Positions 29,393 through 32,509 of a DNA stretch of 32,509 bases are shown piece by piece. Origin of the DNA: Pseudoneurospora amorphoporcata (lineage: Eukaryota > Ascomycota > Sordariomycetes > Sordariales > Sordariaceae); the NCBI GenBank assembly GCA_033297205.1, contig MU859342.1, forward strand, positions 1-32,509, written 5' to 3'. Position 1 is the stretch's first letter, and every line of letters begins with the position of its first letter. The notes beneath the pieces are model-generated. The model ran no database searches. It had not been told where the DNA came from and saw only the letters and a program-made list of their open reading frames with translations. The position numbers and the translations under genes are program-made.

Positions 29393-32300
29393 GTTGACGG
29401 TAGTAAGGGTGGTTGTTCAGGTGCAGGTAAATGGTTGGTTGGCTCTCTTGGTTGATGACAGTCTTTTATGGGGTAAAGACTGAGTCCGCTGAACTTCCGG
29501 GTGAGGCAGAACAACGAGCTCCTGCGTACGGGTGATGGACTCTGATACTTATCTTAGCAAAGGGTTTGGAATTTGGAATATTTTTCGAACCGCAGGTGGC
29601 ACAAAGCGCAGAGCCGCAAGGGTGGTGAATGGGCTGGGCAAGTGAATAGGCCAGGGAATATGGTATGACCTCAAGGTTTCCCCCTTGGCCCCTTCACTAA
29701 CACCTGCGCGGTGAGGTCCAACAAACGAGGGCATGGCAACACAACAGAAGTGCGGCAGGTTGGTTGGCGAGTTGTAGGGATGACCGGAACGTGAAAAGAC
29801 GGCAGAAACCTGGAACAGTGAAGGGCGACTTACGAGTTGAGTAGGTTGGAAAACGTTTTGGCGGATGATGGGATCGCGGCTCGGGAGCGCGATCAGATGG
29901 TTAGTTGGCTTTAAGGGGGAAGAGCGAGATCGTGACCGGGATGGTCGGCAGGAATCTGGACTTGACAGAATTTGATCTTTCTGAAGACGATGGGGATCGA
30001 AACAAAAGAACGAGCAGGGTCGTCGGTTGGAAGGCTCTCTTTATATACCTAGGGATCAGACAAGCAGGACAAGGGCTCCGCAAGGGGCATGGCAGGAGAT
30101 GTAGCCTCTTGTGAGGTGGTTCCGATGCGGATGTGGGTAGCTTCCATACTTAATAATCCATTGCACGTCTGGAGATTGGAGCTCCATTTCCATGCACCAC
30201 GCGCGCGGCGGCGGGCGCGGGCGTTTCCCTTGACCGCCCGAGGCCACGCCAATGCATTTCACGAAAAAGGTACCTTTTTGGGGGTAACATAGTATACTAG
30301 CATACCTATCCAGGGGTCTCGCAACGTTTGCCCAGGCTCCGGGGTTTTCGGGCTCTAGACTTGCCCGCCCGTGACAGCTGCCTGTCCGATCCGGGGCAGA
30401 GGCCATTTTCAGATTGCAAAGTCGAATCAGATCGCGATGGCTGAAAAAATGGCCGAGATACTTTGAGCTGTCTGAATGCCCGTTGGGAATCTGCAACATG
30501 GAATGATACGATACCGTGACACACACGACTGAATGGCCGGGGCCAATGATAAACGCCCAACCGCCGATTTCCCCAGGAATAATAACGTCCAAAAAAGAGA
30601 ATGTGGTTAACTCCGGGATGAATTTGGTCTTTTTTTCCTTGCTCGATTTCTTCACCTTCAATGTCACCCTAACCCAACAGCTCCCCCAACTGCTTGGATG
30701 CTAGACGGTACCAGATGTATACCCCACGAAAGAGAGCGAGCCGAGTACCTAGTACGTACGCAAGCACGAGCACAACCATTAATCCTGGAGCAGAATCTGT
30801 TCACAACCTCAACACGCATCTGATCCTGTCTGAATCCGCCTTCCCTTTTGGCGGCCAAATCGACAGGCGCCGGTTAAAGTTGCCCCTGGGAGAGACAGTG
30901 TTTGTACAACCATTTTCGACAGATCGTCAAATTCGAGGTTTCCAACAAATTCTTGACTCAAATGTTCACTCGCCCTCCTCGACAAGGCAATTCGCACTGC
31001 TGGCTGCATTGTGCCACGGCGCGTCGGTTGTTAGGTTGTGCAGGTTCCATGCGGGCGGGTGGGCTGGCGGGGGTTGGGTCTTGGGGACGATGAGGGTCGC
31101 TGAGGCCGTTTCTGGAGAGAGCCGGCATCTCGGCCGCTTGATTGGCCGCCCGTCTTCCACCTACCGGCCCACCTCCGGACACGGGAACCCCCTGAACCAT
31201 CTCTCCATGCAATATTCCATTCTTTTGCGCTGGGAACACCCAGACAGCAGAAAGACAACGCTACAGCCTGCCGATTTGCCCACTCGATAACGGACATATT
31301 CGGGTGCCGAGCCAGATATGCCTGTGACTACGGTACCTACGGTCCTACGGTGGCCGGTGGCCGGGCGTGGATGGAAGAGCGGTCTGTCATTTTTTTGTCT
31401 CTTCTTGCGCATCCCGCGTCTCAAGCTCGAAATTGGTCTATCACCGAAAACTGCATTGGATCAGCATTTTGTTTTGTGAGCCTGTGTTCGCGTTTCGTAG
31501 GTTGACATTGATCGAACGGCAACTGCAGTGCTGTCGTCTCGCAGCTGCTAGTTTCTGTTCTTACCTACTGTGAGGTATTAACGCCATTGTTGATCGATCC
31601 CTGGAGATGTTGTCGTGGCAGCACCCGGAGATGCCTGGGTTCTGGAATCATATGTCTGTCATCTGCAAGCAGAGGGCACAGAACCAGAGAAAGAAGCGAG
31701 CTCGTCGTCAACAAACCCCCACGGCCGTATCATGACGAACAAATGAAATTATAGCTACTCCAGGGGCAGCTGCGCTCAAGCATATACGAAATATCTGCTC
31801 AAGCCCAAAATGCAACTTGATACGGTTGCTGTAATCACGATAGGGCTTTGCTCCTTTGGCCGGCGCAAAATACTACGCTATCGCTGTAATGGAAAGACTC
31901 GGCATCGAATGGCATCGTGCAACACAAAGGTATCAGAAATATTTTCTTTTCCTTTCCTTCTTTCTGCTCGAGTCCCGTCCTACCCACGCATGCAGCTTCA
32001 TTTGACAGCGCAAAGTTGCATCATGACGGCAACGGACGGTCCCTATTGGGAACACCTTTTCGAACTGAGAGGTAACCCCAATGTCCATCCACCTGCATGA
32101 TGGTTACTTTCGGGTTCCATATGCATCCTATCCTATTTTCCCTCCTGCCAGTTTAAGGGGTAGTGAGTTTTTGTTCATTCGAAATGCTTCCAGTGATTCC
32201 CCCGAAGTCCCGAAGGAATATTATCATTTTGCCAGCGAATTGATAGCTTTTCTTTTACGGCATTCCTTAGCACGAAGTGACATTCGCCATCGAGCTAAGT

Positions 32301-32509
32301 CTCTCTGAGTTATCTGTCGCGAATACGTACATTTGTTACGCAACAAAGAGCCGACTTGGTGGGATTTTGAAGCTCATCATTGCCGAACGGAGAGCACCCG
32401 GACACGACGCACTCGTACACCTCTGCATGGATTTAACTTGTTAGCTTGGTACAGCCAAGGCGCTAGTAGCGCTACAGAAAACTAGGATTTTAATATTAGG
32501 AAAAAGATC
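29393..32509. other. 3.1 kb gene-poor end: ino1 leader/promoter, then unassigned DNA
   Basis: 29393-30060 is the presumed ino1 leader with an intron (GTAAGT at 29833-29828; acceptor CAG near 29490-29480). Beyond about 30700 the open frames are short and unlike known proteins; the longest, 198 codons at 30694-31290 (+), is biased in no coding-like way. CTAGTACGTACG near 30750 and a CACCCTAACCC motif at 30665-30675 were noted. A gene whose exons lie mainly beyond 32509 cannot be excluded. Confidence 0.55.
30040..30047 (-). promoter_or_regulatory. TATA box, probably of ino1
   Basis: The minus strand reads CTAGGTATATAAAGAG, about 650 bp upstream of the ino1 start. The distance is explained by the likely 5' UTR intron with its GTAAGT donor at 29833. 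No other gene on this strand starts nearby. Confidence 0.6.

Noticed and set aside
27788..29455. 555-codon plus-strand open frame opposite ino1
   Set aside because: It is the exact antisense of a strongly codon-biased, well-recognised ino1 gene. Its Val/Gly/Asp-rich sequence is the expected by-product of GC-ending codons and has no family features.
30694..31290. 198-codon plus-strand frame
   Set aside because: No recognisable domain, no codon bias like the neighbouring genes, and overlapping frames on the other strand.

Overview
The window is nuclear DNA from a filamentous ascomycete (Pezizomycotina), most likely a Sordariomycete. Evidence: short GT-AG introns (about 50-190 nt) with CTAAC/CTGAC branch points, C-ending codon preference, and fungal families such as a FacB/Cat8-type Zn2Cys6 regulator, a PMP3 proteolipid and a fungal-type eL22. 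I cannot name the species from sequence alone. All genes are monocistronic, lie on both strands, and are mostly housekeeping.

Layout. 1-2493 (-) is a FacB-like acetate regulator whose C-terminus leaves the window inside a polyglutamine tract. 2494-6739 is a 4.2 kb gene-free stretch holding two inverted, diverged copies of a ~235 bp TIR element. 6740-8390 (-) is a SET-domain lysine methyltransferase and 9163-10875 (+) an Obg/YchF-type GTPase with a TGS end and a 10-nt microexon; they share a promoter region with a telomere-box motif. 11701-12043 (-) is PMP3 and 15060-15648 (+) is ribosomal protein eL22. The 3 kb between those two carries a 90 bp fold-back element and a ~407 bp pogo/mariner-like TIR element containing an 18-bp minisatellite. 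15973-17028 (-) is a mitochondrial carrier, 18035-18947 (-) GPI11/PIG-F, 19512-20559 (-) translin (with a GC-AG intron). 22487-24280 (+) is a peroxisomal (SKL-ending) 4-coumarate-CoA-ligase-like enzyme. 24987-27224 (+) is an unnamed RPA1-like multi-OB protein with a zinc ribbon. 27776-29392 (-) is inositol-3-phosphate synthase. 29393-32509 is promoter plus gene-poor DNA.

The genes do not form an obvious pathway cluster. FacB, the carrier and the peroxisomal ligase touch acetate/acyl metabolism, but they are separated by unrelated genes and the link is weak. The most original items are the three short DNA-transposon-like elements with TA-type flanks, the RPA70-C-like zinc-ribbon protein with a PIP-like N-terminus, the microexon, the GC-AG intron, and the inverted-repeat ribosomal-protein promoter. 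No CRISPR array, rRNA or convincing tRNA was seen.
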